DNA of 64,000 nucleotides from Ehretia macrophylla (GCA_037974665.1 CM075783.1:11351262-11415261), one strand, 5' to 3'. Counted from the stretch's first letter, positions 1 to 12,525 are shown. The notes: generated by a model from the sequence alone, not told the origin. Numbers and translations: made by a program.

Positions 1-306
1 GTTGACTGTTTGACCTATATTAGAATATATTGTGCTTTTAAAAAATTTGAGGGCAATATTGTACTTTAAAAAATATGAAAGCGTATATTTGAGAAAGAAA
101 AAGAAAACAACTTCCAACATTATATAAAAAAAGCTTTACAAAAGCCTATTTTGAAAAGCTCCAATTTTGATCTTCTTGTTTTTCAACTTTTTTTAGCTTC
201 AATTTTTACCTAAAAGCACTTTTAGAATTGGGCCAAATAGGTATGATCGGTTTTAAAACTCACAAGAAGCACTTTTGAGTGTTAAAAAGTTAGGCCAAAC
301 AGAGCC
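1..306. repeat. MITE-like element end, cut by window start
   Basis: The block ends at 306 in gccaaacagagcc; read on the minus strand it begins GGCTCTGTTTGGC, a start often seen at plant non-autonomous DNA transposon ends. It is followed by repeated AAAAGTGCTT / AAAAGCTTTT motifs. No reading frame is present. The other end lies outside the window or is degraded, so superfamily and target duplication cannot be set. The assignment rests on sequence style only. Confidence 0.35.
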
Positions 307-309
307 TAA

Positions 310-2355
310 GCAATAATCATAGCGGAAGCAAGCATCAAGTTTTAAAAAAAAATTCAGATTAAAGCATTTTGTTCATATCAAACCCTAAACTTGAATTCAT
401 ATAATTAACATAATCAACACATATATATAACAAATATATGTAATCAAGAGTTAGTATAAAATTATACCTCTTAAAGACAAGCCATGAAGTTCAATGAAAT
501 CAAGCTTTTCTTCACTTGATGCAAGACACCATCTCTCACAAGTGCAAGAATCCTAGTTGATCCATACAAGCAAAGAATGGCATCTTATGGTCTTCTAAGA
601 CCTTAGTGCTAGCATGGTCTTTGAAGATTTAAACTTCTATGATGAAGATTTGAAGAGAAAAAATTATTCTCTCTTTTTTCTCTCTATGTGGTGAAGACAC
701 CCAAAGGAGAGGGTGAATAGTACTATTTCTTTCTATTGTTTTGTATCTATATACATAAGTGCTTTGGTCAACTAACCTTGACCAATATATTTTTATATCT
801 TACATATACACACATATAACATACATATGATTTAACATATACAATATATGCATCATATGTGTAGAATATAATCTCAGCCCTTGACTCAAATTGGTAAGTA
901 GACAAGATGATGTGGCTAAATCTAGTCCATCTTTAGTGTTCTTTATCTTTTTGGAAGTCATACATACATATATACATATCATATACATGTTATATTAATC
1001 TTCCAAATATGTAATTAATTAATTAAAGTAATCTCCATTAGTTTAATTAATTATGGTAACATCATTTCCATATTTGCACATTGACCCTAACATTAATTCA
1101 AAATTATATATTGGCCCTATAATTAACAATTAATTACACATCGACCCCATTAACTTTTAATGATCAATTACACTATTATTAACTCCTTAACAATACAAGG
1201 AGAAAAAAAATATAATTGTTAACACTTTAACAATTAAAGAGAAAATAAATGCGATTGTTAACACTTTAACAATTCATAAGAAACTAGATACAAGCTCAAA
1301 AGATAAACCACTCACAAGTGTTTTATTGTGTATGACTTTCTAGATTCATTGTCATATAGCAATAAGGGACCATTAAATACTTTTAATCTATTTTGGTAAT
1401 GTCTCCTGTCATTCTCAAAATACCCTCAAGTTCTAGGATGACGTCTAGCAACGTGCCTAAACAATTTATAAGGTAATGAAGTCCAATTCAAGTGAATCTA
1501 TTTATAGTCGCCAATTACCGTGCAATTCGATCATTCCATTAATATGTCTTGATCAAGTAAGATTAAGTTCATAGACTCGATTTTATGCATAGATCTAAAT
1601 GGTGTAATGAGAGATGACATATGGAAAAATCCATTTACATCATTCACACATTGGCCAAGGATTTCCTCATTCAACAACCATAATTAGATCGCATAGGACA
1701 TCGGCTCACGACGGAGATTAATAGATCATCTTTGGACAACTATCTGCCACTCACTATATTGCAAGTATAAACCGCAAGTGGCCTTAACTCATCTCGTGCT
1801 CGAAGACAAGCATTGTCCAAACGCTAGATTTATACCCCAATATATAGGACAACTATAATGCCACAGGTCAAAAGATTACTAGCACAACAACAACGAATAA
1901 CAAATCATTAATTCAAAACCATGTGATTTGTTATTCACATTACATTCAGTGATCTATTCCACTAATAATCACTCACATGTTTGTTAATCGCATCCTATGC
2001 TATTATGATACGTGGCTCACCATCTTTTATCATTAACCTCCGTATGTTAATCAAAGGTAACAATACATATGATAGTCCATAATAGATTATTAAAGTCCCG
2101 ATCAAATAATCCAAGGACTATAAATATTTTAAGTATTTATCATAATAAAGAATTATGTCAACATATTCTAAACCATTTAAGAATACATATCTTTAATGAA
2201 AATATCATAGATTCATTCAAATACAGAAAGAATGAGAATATGAATGTCAATATATAAACAAATACATAGACAGTATTTCCATAATGTACAAGCTAATGTC
2301 AAAATGCCCCAAAATATGTCATCTAAATATATAGCATTAGGACATATATCTAACA
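310..2355 (-). mobile_element. Copia-type LTR, minus strand, solo or truncated
   Basis: On the minus strand the block begins at 2355 with TGTTAGATATATGTCC, the TGTTAGA-type start common in plant Copia LTRs, and runs about 2 kb without any coding region. It resembles in style the better bounded solo LTR at 35358-36909. The distal end near 310 (tagcggaagcaagcatc on the plus strand) is only approximate. I found no matching 5-bp duplication: the right flank is tataa and no equivalent is clear on the left. No primer-binding site, gag or pol is attached, so it is a solo LTR or a truncated remnant. Confidence 0.5.
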
Positions 2356-2439
2356 TATAATAGTTCCACTGAGTTTTTCATTAGATTTTAAACGTAGAAT
2401 GTGTCACCTTCACTTTATTGTAAATTGGCTAATATATTG

Positions 2440-3247
2440 CAATGAGAATACAAAAATGACTCATCGGGAAATATTAGGACTTTCAAGTGAATGAAAAGAA
2501 TATTGATGTCATGTCTAATCGCTGGCTGCCTAGATATAACGAGTTGGTCTAGCTACTAAGTTCGACTATCAACAAAGTGTAGGATTTATTCAGGCCTAAC
2601 ACAAGAATATGGAATGATGCACCATTGGATTCCTTATTCTACAAGGAGGTCGTTCTGAAGATCAAGGCCCTATATTAATTCCATTTGAGGAATGTGAAGA
2701 TACATGCTACTGGCCTCATTCTAAATCTGCTTTTTTCTTCAGTCAAGCCTAGTTATTACTATATACCGTAAAACAAAATAAGATAAAACTATTATTGCAA
2801 ATCAATCAATGAAGAGTAGATCTTCGTATACAACTCCCAAAGCCATGTGGAAATCTATTTTTAGTCTTAAAGTGCAGCCAAAAATAAAAATAAAAATAAA
2901 AATTATATGGAAAGCTTGTAAATGGGGACTGCTAATAGAAGAGAATAAATTAAGAGAAATTCAACAGTGGAACCCCTCTACAAAGTAGGTGGTTGAGCAA
3001 GATGGATCAGTCGAACGCATGCTACAAACACCCTCTTGGATCCAAGCAGTGTGCTTGGCCTCTCTATCCAGTTCTTTGTGAGCTTAATTTATGTCTCAAC
3101 ATTTGATGCCTGGTTCCTCTATCTTTGTGAGTGTTAATACAAAAATGAGGTACTTTAAAAGGGAAGCCGAAGCTATTATAGTAAACTATTGTTGGAAAAT
3201 ATGGGAAGGTAAAAACTCCTTTATGTTTGAAAGGATATGTGTGGATC
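2440..3247 (+). pseudogene. LINE ORF2 fragment, zf-RVT region
   Basis: Translation of the plus strand in several frames gives pieces typical of the region downstream of the reverse transcriptase in plant LINEs: NRWLPRYNELV near 2520, then TRIWNDAPLDSLFYKEVV near 2610, and NYCWKIWEGKNSFMFERI at about 3190-3240. The frame is broken several times, so this is a dead copy. It stops in a valine-aspartate codon pair at 3240-3247 where the hAT transposon inserted, and the same reading frame resumes at 42774-42782. The 5' part of the LINE is absent; the Copia LTR at 310-2355 lies directly upstream. Confidence 0.6.
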
Positions 3248-4127
3248 CATAGTTACTAGATTTGCAGTATGGTCCGAGTTCAAGTACGAGGTACGCCACT
3301 TAGGAGTTTTAGGGTACGATGGGGGTAGGCTTCTTCGGTACACTAATTAAGTTCATGGTACGCTGTAAAAATTATTGTGTTCAAATATCATATATCAAAC
3401 ACAAACCCAGAAGTAAACTAGAAAATTTTTAAATCTTAATGAAATGTTCTCTACATATTAGTAATATAAGCTTAAAACTAGAAGAAAAAAAAAAAAACAA
3501 TAGTACTTTAGATTGCTCCGACAAGAATTTAAAAGAAAAATCAGGTTGCTTTATCCTTTCCCTTTCTCCTGTTTGCTCGACTTTAAGGCTTAACAACATC
3601 TTTGTGAGGTGTAGTAGGTAAAGCACTTAAAGAAATTCCTTGAACTTCATCATCTTCATACTTATTCTCCAATCCTCTCCACTTCATATCTTTTAATTTT
3701 ACTACAGAATCTTCCAAGTAAGTATTATTTGGATCAATGTCCTATTTTTGGTAGGGACCATCTTTGTAACTTTCATAAAACATGCTTGAAGGCGGATGTT
3801 AGATTGAATAAATATTAATTTATCAGCTCTTGCACAATTTAATATATTTCTTTTGACATTGTGGATATAAGAATATGTACTCCAATTTCTCTCGGCTGAA
3901 GAACTACTAATTGGTTGAGATATTACCTTTTTTGCTACCTCAGCCAATTCTGGAGTTTCTGAACCATATGATGACTACCAGTCAATTGAATCCATTGTCA
4001 CAACATTAGCTTGAGCTGCTACCATCGCATATATACCTTTCCTCATATGAAAAATTGCAAATTGTTCTCGTAAGAGCTTTTGTTCTTCTACATTTTCATC
4101 TATTCTGTCAAAAGCTTCCATGACACC

Positions 4128-6263
4128 AGTAATGACCCAACCCCGTCCTATCGCTAGGCTAAGGTCGGAACGCCATATTCATAACCGATAAACCTGTAAA
4201 TTGGAAGCTTAACAACTTGTACCCCTATATTATATTCCATCAGAGTTCAAAAATCAACCAAGTCATCGACCTTAGAAAGGTATCCATAACCAGTTATATA
4301 TGCACAAGGCCTTAACCCTCATGTTCAAGCATATTGTCTAACCAACAATCAAGTTTCTGGGCCTCAAAAGAATATAAGTATTTAGTTACATTAGAGTTGT
4401 CCAAAAGAATAAGCTATACATTATCTATATCTCGCGCACATCAACAAGTAGTAATCACATAAAGCAGAAGTCCTCGGGATTACACCAAAGAGTTCCGTCA
4501 TCATCTTGCGTGGCCTGCTCAGACTCAACCTCTCCTAAAATGTTAAAAGAAGAGTAAGTTAGATCCTCACGTATAGCCCAAGAAGGGTGAACAAGAAAGG
4601 TTTTATCCTTTCACAAATGGTTGATAAAAAATGTCATGCACATAACCACACAAAAATATCTTAACACAAGCCTTTAATTAATAATGAGAGGGTCGAGATA
4701 TACTGGTAAACCCAGAGGTCCCGTCACTTCCTCTATTAACAATGGGAGGGTCGAGATATACCGGCAAATCCGGAGGTCCCGTCACTTCCTCCATTAACAA
4801 TGATTATAACCGTTGCGCATATATAACTCGAATACATTTGTAATTATCAATGGATATCAAAAAATCATATAATTTGTATGCATATATAGCACTTGTGGAG
4901 CTTCAAGTAATGCCAAATATGAATGAATAACAAAAGACATCAATAGAGCCTAATTTGCCTACATTCATTAATCTCCTAGGTAACATATAGTAGTTGACAT
5001 CTATATAGTACCCAAAACATAGAACAAATCCTTAATTACATACTACCATGACAAACTTGGGTTCGATACGGTTCTAATGCTTTTGACCGTGCCCCATTCC
5101 GACGTGTGTAGCTCCCGGAATCCTTAAAACAAGTTCATTGCGCAAAGCTGAAAAGTTGAGTCGGACGAGGGAGTCGGACGAGGGCACTCGACTGACTCCC
5201 TCGACCAGTTGGGCCCTCCCAGCCCAAACAGCACACGAAACATCAAGATTTTGCACCAACACTTCATCCTACTTGCAAACCATCATCCTACCACTTCTAC
5301 CACACCTCAAAGTGACTTCAAAACCCATGTTTAGCATTCCAATAACTCAACCAATAACCTAAGAAACCAAAGATCAAGCAAAATATCAAATCAACCATTA
5401 TAACACCCATATCCTTGGTTCAACAATTTCACATCTAGTTTCTACCAAGTCAACTACCCAAACTAGCAATCATGTATACCACAACCATCTGCACATCATT
5501 CTAGCTAGCAAGATCAAGATTCAACAAGTATTACACCACAAGAAGCTTTAGCAACTAATACCTAACCATATATGAGCTCAATTATCTCACAAGCATCTAT
5601 ATACCAAGATTAAGCTACAATGGTAGTTAAAGATCATAAACAAGTAAGATATGAATTTGTTAAAGCCATAGGTTTAGATGAAAACATCCTTCACCTTTGC
5701 CTTGAATTCTAGATGTGAATGGAGCAAGAAAACTTGATGAAAGGTAGAGAAAATGCAAAGAAATTGGTTGAGTAGTGGCTGAAAACCTTCTCCTTCCTCT
5801 TTCCCTTCTTTCATCTTCTCTTTCCTTCTTCTTCTTCTCTCTCCTATGGACAAAAATCAGTGGGGTATGTGTGTAGTGTGTGTTTGTGTGGGCTGATTGT
5901 GGGTGTGTGTGTGTTGTAAAGATTTGGTGTGTGTTGTGTATGTGTAATGTGTATGTAATATGTTGTAGATAATATCCAAGTCCAAAAGACCACCTTGCCC
6001 CTTTAACTTAAAACTATTTATTCCAAGCTATTCCAGTTATATACTAACTAGTTAGTTGCTAGGCTTATTCCAATAATACTTTATTAACTTCCTACGACAT
6101 CTCAAACACTTAATGGCACGTTAAACGATGAAATGCACATAAATCGAGATAAATACATATTAACCCATATAAAAGCATGTAAAACAAGGTAAATGCATAT
6201 AAAATGATCTATATATGTATGATATGACATATATGCACGTGAGGTCTCGTGTTGGGCCTTACA
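4128..6263 (-). mobile_element. Solo Gypsy-type LTR inside the hAT transposase
   Basis: The 2136-bp block is flanked by the 5-bp direct repeat acacc (4123-4127 and 6264-6268). It ends ...CCTTACA on the plus strand and begins agtaatgaccc, apparently a mutated TGTAATGACCC, so the TG...CA rule holds if one base changed. Removing it rejoins the hAT frame across the VMGV / GVMEAFD junction. There is no coding capacity. It contains a pyrimidine-rich tract (5780-5850), GT-rich runs (5870-5960) and a GC-rich repeat island near 5155-5215. Its style resembles the LTR starting at 59877, so I infer a Tekay-like Gypsy lineage. The element reads on the minus strand. Confidence 0.72.
4688..4803. repeat. 58-bp tandem duplication in the solo LTR
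   Basis: Two adjacent copies start with gagggtcgagatata at 4688 and 4746. Each carries a short potential stem: CTGG/CCAG in the first (4703-4706, 4712-4715) and CCGG/CCGG in the second (4761-4764, 4770-4773). The two copies differ at both sides of one pair, T-A against C-G. Confidence 0.8.
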
Positions 6264-7999
6264 ACACCCATTACAACTTCTTTATTAAGATTTGGAGCTT
6301 TTCTAAGAATTCTTCCAGGAGCTAGTATTTGAAGGTAGAGAGGATCATAAAATCGAGGATTGAGTGCAAAGGCAAGACAATGCATTGGGATGTTCATCTT
6401 TTCCCATCTAGATAACAAAATTGTTTCTATTTGAGGGTAGGAAGCTGCGTATTTGTTTTTCTTCATTATATCTTTTATTTCTCCAATCATGTTATCCATT
6501 CTTTCATAAATCTCCCCCATTTTTGGACCTTCACCATCAATGAACTTAATTAGCAAATATATTGGCCTAGCAATCGCAATCACATTTTCAACATCTTCCC
6601 AAAACTCTTCACTAATTATTGTTTCAACAATTAAAACTCCTATCTTTCTTGTATTTTCATCTCCGTGTTTCACCCATTCTTTCCATGCCTTAATAATAGT
6701 GGTGGTTTGTAAAGCCTCTTTGCAATCAAGCAACTGTTTCAATAAAATATAGAGTGATATAACTCTAGTCTTTGCAACTTTTAACAATTCTAGCGTTGAC
6801 TGAGTTCTGAAAATTGCTAAAGGTTGTGAATGATTAATGAAGTATTTGACAATGGCTTTTCCCCTTTTATATGTGCTTGATAACCAATCAAATTCTTTGG
6901 AAAAATCTTTAAAAACTAAATTCAGAGTATGAACCACACAAGGAGACCAAAAAATATGTTTATGTACATTCTCTATCTCATTTCCAGCCGCTTTGCAATT
7001 TGCTGCATTATCAGTCACCACTTGGAGAACACTTAATGGCCTTACTTCTTCAATTACTTTCAGCAAATACTCTGCTGTAACAGAGCCTCTTTTCTCTCTT
7101 CCTGTGAAGTCATCTACATACATGAACATTGCTCCGTGACTATTTATTGCAATAACATTGATCAGTGGCCTATGCTTGACATTAGACCACCCATCAGAAA
7201 CAATAGATAGCCCTTGAGTATACTAGGTATCTTTTATTAGAGTTAGATCTTTTTCAACACCTATTTTACATTGTCCTTGCCTTTTCAAATAAGGGAGCTT
7301 TATAACCTTTAGGGGCTCTATTAATCGCAGAAACGATCTCATTGAATTGAGGATTTCACAACACATTAAAGGGAATACCATTAGCACATAACCCTCTCAT
7401 TACTTTCATATCAACTGCATTCTATTCCATGATTCCAAGGGATTGTTCAATGCCTTTAGCAGGAAGTTCTTTACTTCTTAAAGTGATTTTTGAACTTTTT
7501 AAAGATGGTGACAAACCTGCCTTCTCTGCTTCTTCAACCTTCCTTCTAAATCTCTCATATTCAACACGCTTGCTCAAAATTGTTGGCCAATGTTGATTTT
7601 GTGCCTTTTTCCCAAGTGGAAGACCAAAAAAATGATAGTGTATTCTGGTATAGGAACTTGTGAACCTATTTTTGCAATGTTTACATGACTACTGCTTTGA
7701 ACCCCCAGAATTTTTTATTGGCAATACATCATGGAAAACAACTTCATCTAGCAATGTCTTTGACTTTGAATATGTTATTTTTGTTGGTGTATGTATTGTT
7801 ACTAGACTATTTGATGGTTGAGTTTGATAATTTTCTTGGCAATCATCACTTAGGTATTCTTGCTCTTGCTCTTCATATGTTTCTTCTTCTTCAAATAAAT
7901 ACTCTTCTAATTTTCTTTTACCTTAGACCATTTTCAACAAGGGAAATATGATAAATTCTTTTTAGATTGATGGAAAGAAGTCAGGGACAAGGAGTTTAA

Positions 8000-8592
8000 G
8001 CTTTTTTTAGATGTGGAAAGGAATTTTAGTTGAATGCTTGTATGTAACTTAGACTGGTTGGAGAAGATAAGGAAAGAAGATATTATAGACGAAAAGGCAG
8101 TGAAGAATCTGTATCATTCTCCTTTTTCTACCAACATTGAGCAGTGTGTAATCCTTTACTGAAAAGTAGTTTAACTAATACCAAACTCTTCCAATCCCAA
8201 AGCCTTTTAATGTTATTTGCTGTAATCCCATGTTTTCTTCAATACCCAATGAATCTGTCATAATATAACTTGACAATTGTGGGATCAAATATAATGAGTA
8301 TTTTAGTGGAAGCTTAAGTGCTTAACTAGGTTCAAGTAATTAATCTTGTAAAGTATTAACATTCTACTTATTAATATCTCTATACCATATGGTTTTGTAT
8401 ATCAATATTCATTTTTTTTTGAAAGGTTCCTTATATCATTAATCATGTTAAGTAATCTTATAATGTATAAAACTACCGTATTCTAATCAAATATACCTCA
8501 AATTAATCTATCATTCATATTCTTATTTTTTTTCAAAGGTTTATTATTATTGTATAACTCTTTATTCTCAAAGTCACAAAATTGTTTATATT
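8000..8592 (-). other. hAT non-coding 5' region, left of SIRE insertion
   Basis: This AT-rich stretch lies upstream of the hAT transposase in minus-strand sense. No reading frame or RNA gene is seen. Its last 60 bases (ctttattctcaaagtcac onwards) loosely resemble the segment preceding each unit of the tandem array at 40908-41780, suggesting that the SIRE element inserted at or within that array. Confidence 0.5.
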
Positions 8593-9625
8593 TGATAGAG
8601 TTATTGCAGCGTAAGTATGGATAATTTGATTAATTAATAGAGTTTGTGGTATGACCAAAAAACTGTTACAAACGATGTTGTAACATTAACTGAAACCCTC
8701 TATCTGTTGCAATACATTCATAGTCTGTTTTACTTATTGCTTCAGTTAGTTAATGAGTTGTTTCACTTAATGTTCCAACATGGTCAGAGACAAATTAAAC
8801 AGTAGCAGAATAATTAAAGTTGTAACAGAAATAAACAACACCAAGATTTAACGTGGTTCAACCATGCAATCTACGTTCACGGGACCAACCCCTAGTCCAA
8901 CAAACCAATTCATTATGAAATATCAAGTTACAACATCAATGGACTTACACAAATAAAGACTCTCTTTTGACTTTTGACGCCTTGATAAAGAACTCCTTAA
9001 TGAACTTCGGTTTGGCAAGCTCCCATCGACTTGCAACATTTTCTCCCAATAACTACACCTTCTTCTCCCAAAGAATGAACAAAAGATACAAGAATCTAAA
9101 CATTCAAAGGCTTAAATAAAGTACTCATGACTCACTGTCAAAACCAACAAAGTTGCAACACTTGATACGATCAAAGAGTAGAACACAGATCGTGTTGCAA
9201 CAGGATATGGAACATTGGATATAAATCTCTTATATTTTCTCGTTGCTCTCTCTCTGCCTCTATCTGATCACCTTCTGTCGCAACTGCTGCTTCATATAAA
9301 TACACAATTGCTGCTGCAGGTCATCTTGGGCTGTAAGAAAAAGTCTTGACTCATAAAACCCTAATCTTCCTTTTATTCTTCATTTCCCTATGAATATGCA
9401 ATTAATGTCATTCCTTAAGCAGCACAAATCTTCTTCTTATATGATAAGTTACCATAAGATTTTTCCTGCATAATACAAATGGTAATAACACAAGTATGGT
9501 AATAACAAAAGTTTTGCAAAACATACACACTCAATTTCCAATCAAATTAATTGCTTTAATAGTAATAACAAAAGTTTTGCTAAAACATAGCCAATTAATT
9601 CCTAATCAATTTAATTGGCTTAACA
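8593..9625 (-). repeat. SIRE 3' LTR
   Basis: This 1033-bp LTR matches the split right LTR (net 1025 bp) along its length. It begins TGATAGAGTTATTGCAGCG and ends GGCTTAACA. A polypurine tract lies directly outside it at 9626-9639 (AAAGGGGGAGAT on the minus strand). At its right edge are two tandem 63-bp units, 9500-9562 and 9563-9625, present also in the other LTR. Confidence 0.85.
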
Positions 9626-10433
9626 ATCTCCCCCTTTGGCTTTGTTTTGGCAAAACCCTGTTATTGCAATATGGTAACATTATACTGCACAAGTGCTTAA
9701 GTCCAAGCCAAAGACCCCGTTGCAATAGTCAAAATAACATCACAAAAACACAGATAGGAAAGTATCAGAGCAGAAAAGACAATGACCCTGCAAAAGAGAA
9801 TGACATTGTTGCAACAAACAATAAAACATCACAGATAGACAAGAAAGTAGCAGAGCATAATGATCTTGTGGTAAAGCTGGTGACCCTGTTACAATAGTCA
9901 ATGTAACATCACAGTCAGTATAGCAATAAGGAAATAAGAAGCAGCAAGTCATAGCAAAATCAATAGCAGCAACAACAATAAGCAATAAACAATATAGCAA
10001 TATTCTCCCCCTTTTTGCCAAACAGAGAATATCAACACAACCTCTATATCAAAGAATGCAGTAAACAGATTGAAAAATAGTTCATCAACCCAATGGATCA
10101 AGAGGAAAGACATTATGATTTGGAAGACAGCTAGCCAGGTCAATCATCAAAATAACCAATGTAACGCAAAGCTTCAAAACATAAAACATCAAACCATTGT
10201 CTTGTAAGAGTCCATCTCCCTTGTGCCAAAAGAAACCAAAGTAGAAACGCAAAGTACCAGACCAAAGTACTTAACAGAAATCAGCAAACAAAAACATGGA
10301 CCCAAAGTAGAGCAGCATAATTTAAACATAGTAAAGTATCAGAGCAAAACTAAAACCAGTAAAGTATCAGAGTGATAATCATCAAGCAAACCAACATTCA
10401 AGCAGTGTATTTGGAGGCGAAATCGAGTAGGGT
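9626..10433 (-). other. SIRE 3' non-coding region with two polypurine-like tracts
   Basis: The tract next to the LTR is at 9626-9639. A second, at 10001-10020, reads TTTTTGCCA after tattctcccc on the plus strand, that is GGGGGAGAATA on the minus strand. Between them are loosely repeated segments with aacatcacag and aaagtatcagagcag motifs. No credible coding region is present; the open frames here are short and repetitive. Confidence 0.55.
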
Positions 10434-10918
10434 CTATTGTCCTTGTGATGTGACTACATTTGCAGCACTCAAACCATGGTATTTGTACTGCATTTGCATC
10501 TTAACTCTGGAATAAATGCAACACTTTGATACTTTCAATGCAATGTAGGAAAATACTGAAAAGTGAAGAATCGGGCCCGAAATGATCCAAATTGCAAGTC
10601 AAGAAGTAAGAATGGGAAAACATGAGAAGCGGTTGAAGAATGAAGCTCATAGAAAAGAAACTTGGCTGAAACTAGCACGAAATCGGACTTGGAACATTGA
10701 CCCAGATGATCTCAAATAGTGACCCATGTCCGTTTTTGGCAAATCATATCAGTTTTTCGGGTAGAAACAGCATTCTGAAAAGTCCTGCACGCGGTGTGAT
10801 TTTAGCCAAATTCCATCGTTTGGAGGGTCAAAACAGTGAAAAACGCCCAAAAATGCTGCGGTCAACAATCTGGTCAAAGTCAACAAACGAAAAAAGTCAA
10901 CTATTTCAGAATTTTGCC

Positions 10919-10926
10919 TATAAATA
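10919..10926 (+). promoter_or_regulatory. TATA box of Athila 5' LTR
   Basis: The sequence gccTATAAATAgag occurs in the same context in both LTRs (20328-20335 in the other). It is the best candidate for the element's RNA polymerase II promoter core, which would place transcription start near 10950. Confidence 0.65.
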
Positions 10927-11071
10927 GAGCTTCAACCCTTTGAGAATTCTTGAGTTAATTTTGGAGTATTATCAATATTTTTGATATAATTCCGAGTTAA
11001 TTCTAGTTAGTTTTAATTTTAGTTTTAGTTAATTAAGTAGTAGTAGAATACGGGGGAAGTCCCGCCTAGGT

Positions 11072-11250
11072 AGCTCTTATTCGGGAAAATTTTGCCCGAA
11101 TAGCTACTTTTAGGGGGAAGTCCGACCCAAGTTGTTATTATTCGGGGGAGGTTCTGCCCGAATAGCTTTTAATAGGAAAGCTCTTATTCGGGGGAAACTC
11201 ATCTCTAATAGTTCTTATTCGGGGGAAATTAGCTCCGCCCGAATAGCTAT
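11072..11250 (+). other. Stem-loop array in the Athila LTR leader
   Basis: Three perfect 8-bp stems TATTCGGG / CCCGAATA are seen: 11078-11085 with 11095-11102, 11139-11146 with 11157-11164, and 11216-11223 with 11238-11245. A further unpaired half (attcggggg) sits near 11186. Each is followed by gct. All lie downstream of the TATA box, so they would fold in the transcribed leader. The same array is in the 3' LTR (about 20480-20660). Confidence 0.75.
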
Positions 11251-12120
11251 TTTGTGTCGGACCTCTGCTCAAATTTCGGGAATCAGAAATACGCGTTCGT
11301 CAATATGGGGGAGCCTTTCTTGACTCTCTTTTATTTACATAACTTGTATTCATTTATGTCTGAGTAGATTGATATCTAGGGGTGAATATTGTAAATGATT
11401 GTATTTTAATATATGGTCTCGGATATAGTTTATTCAATTCATATTGCAATGTATGACTTGTTTTAATTAAGTATTTCATACGTAATGCTTTTAAGTAGAC
11501 GTTATGATTGCTTTACTTTCGCTTCATAAATATTATACTTGTAGTTAATATTATGAATGCATTACTTTAGTGTCATATAATTGTTTTAATCGTGAGTCTA
11601 TAGGTTGTACCATAGACTCCATGAAACTATAGGTTGTACCATAGTTTCTATCTGTAAGGTTAATTCCTTAGTTTAGTTTGCCTTGTTGTACTTGGTTAAA
11701 ATAAGCTAAGTAGATTAACTAGGTCTATAGCTTTTAGCTTAACCGGGTGTATGCTTGTAGCTTAAACCCTTGCAGAATTAGATAAACTAGATATCGAGCA
11801 TATATTAATTGCCTCATTTACATGTTCAAACCCCTAGATCACCACCTCTCGTATTCCACTAATACTTAGTATAACTTAGATAATTTAGTTAGTTTAATTT
11901 AGTTTACATTTCTCGCACGTTACTCAAACCTACCTTGCGATTTGTCACTTAAACGCTTTAACACTTTCACACTACTTCACTAACTTAAACTAGCGAGTTT
12001 CCCTGTGGTACGATTCCGCACTCAGAGCACACTACACTACAAAGATTCGTGCACTTGCGGGTATTTTAACTTGGTTATTTTGCGCACATTTTAACACACA
12101 ACCCGATCGCATCAAGTTTT

Positions 12121-12138
12121 TGGCACCGTTACCGGGGA
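12121..12138 (+). other. Athila primer-binding site
   Basis: TGGCACCGTTACCGGGGA begins seven bases after the LTR end. It differs by two transitions from the usual Athila site TGGCGCCGTTGCCGGGGA, which pairs with the 3' end of a tRNA (tRNA-Asp in described elements). Confidence 0.8.
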
Positions 12139-12180
12139 AGCACGGTACAGTTTAGTTATTGATAAAAGTATTTGTGAATT

Positions 12181-12390
12181 TTTTTTAAAGTGTTTATTTT
12201 ATCCGTTTTATTTAAAAAATAAATAAATAATAAATAAATAAATAAATAAATAAATAATAAAATAAAAATAATAATAATAAAAAATTTAAAAAAAAAATTT
12301 AAAAATTTTTTTTAAAATTTTTTATTATTTTTATTTTTTATATTTTTTAAATTAAATTTTGCAAAAAAAAAAGAAAAAAAATTTAAAAAT
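12181..12390. repeat. AT-only low-complexity tract in Athila leader
   Basis: About 200 bp of (AAAT)n, (AAT)n and long A and T runs between the primer site and gag. Complementary A and T runs could pair. No coding content. Confidence 0.85.
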
Positions 12391-12525
12391 TTTAAAGGTT
12401 GGGAAATGAGTCATTTTAATGATTCATCTGATCAATGAGCTTTTATCTATTACTGTTTGTAAAGTATATTAGTATTTTTTTAATCTTGTAATTTTATTTC
12501 GTATTTAAAGTTTATAAGTCGTTGT

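Larger units (their letters stand above)
3583..7700 (-). pseudogene. hAT transposase (BED finger, DUF659, dimerisation domain), broken
   Basis: Read on the minus strand, the remains start near 7700 with a BED-finger-like piece (CKHCKN followed by YTRIHYHFFG). A DUF659-type core follows at 6269-7215, including SDGWSNVKHRPLINV, VTDNAANCKAAG and CVVHTLNLVFKD. The C-terminal hAT dimerisation segment is at 3583-4127 (SSSSAERNWSTYSYIH), ending at a TAA at 3583-3585. The family cuts and pastes DNA in the nucleus as a dimer. Stops and frameshifts occur between 7130 and 7700 and near 3775, and a solo LTR splits the gene at 4128-6263. The 306-codon open stretch at 6209-7129 contains most of the core. 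An N-terminal acidic stretch may continue to about 7960. Confidence 0.75.
10446..12114 (+). repeat. Athila 5' LTR
   Basis: A 1669-bp LTR. Compared with the 3' LTR it lacks about 15 bp near 10776 (gcacaacgcagga... present only in the 3' copy). It holds a TATA box (10919-10926) and, 160-330 bp downstream of it, a cluster of hairpins. Confidence 0.9.

Noticed and set aside
7685-7951. 88-codon plus-strand frame
   Set aside because: Antisense to the N-terminal part of the hAT transposase; hydrophobic bias arises from the acidic coding strand.
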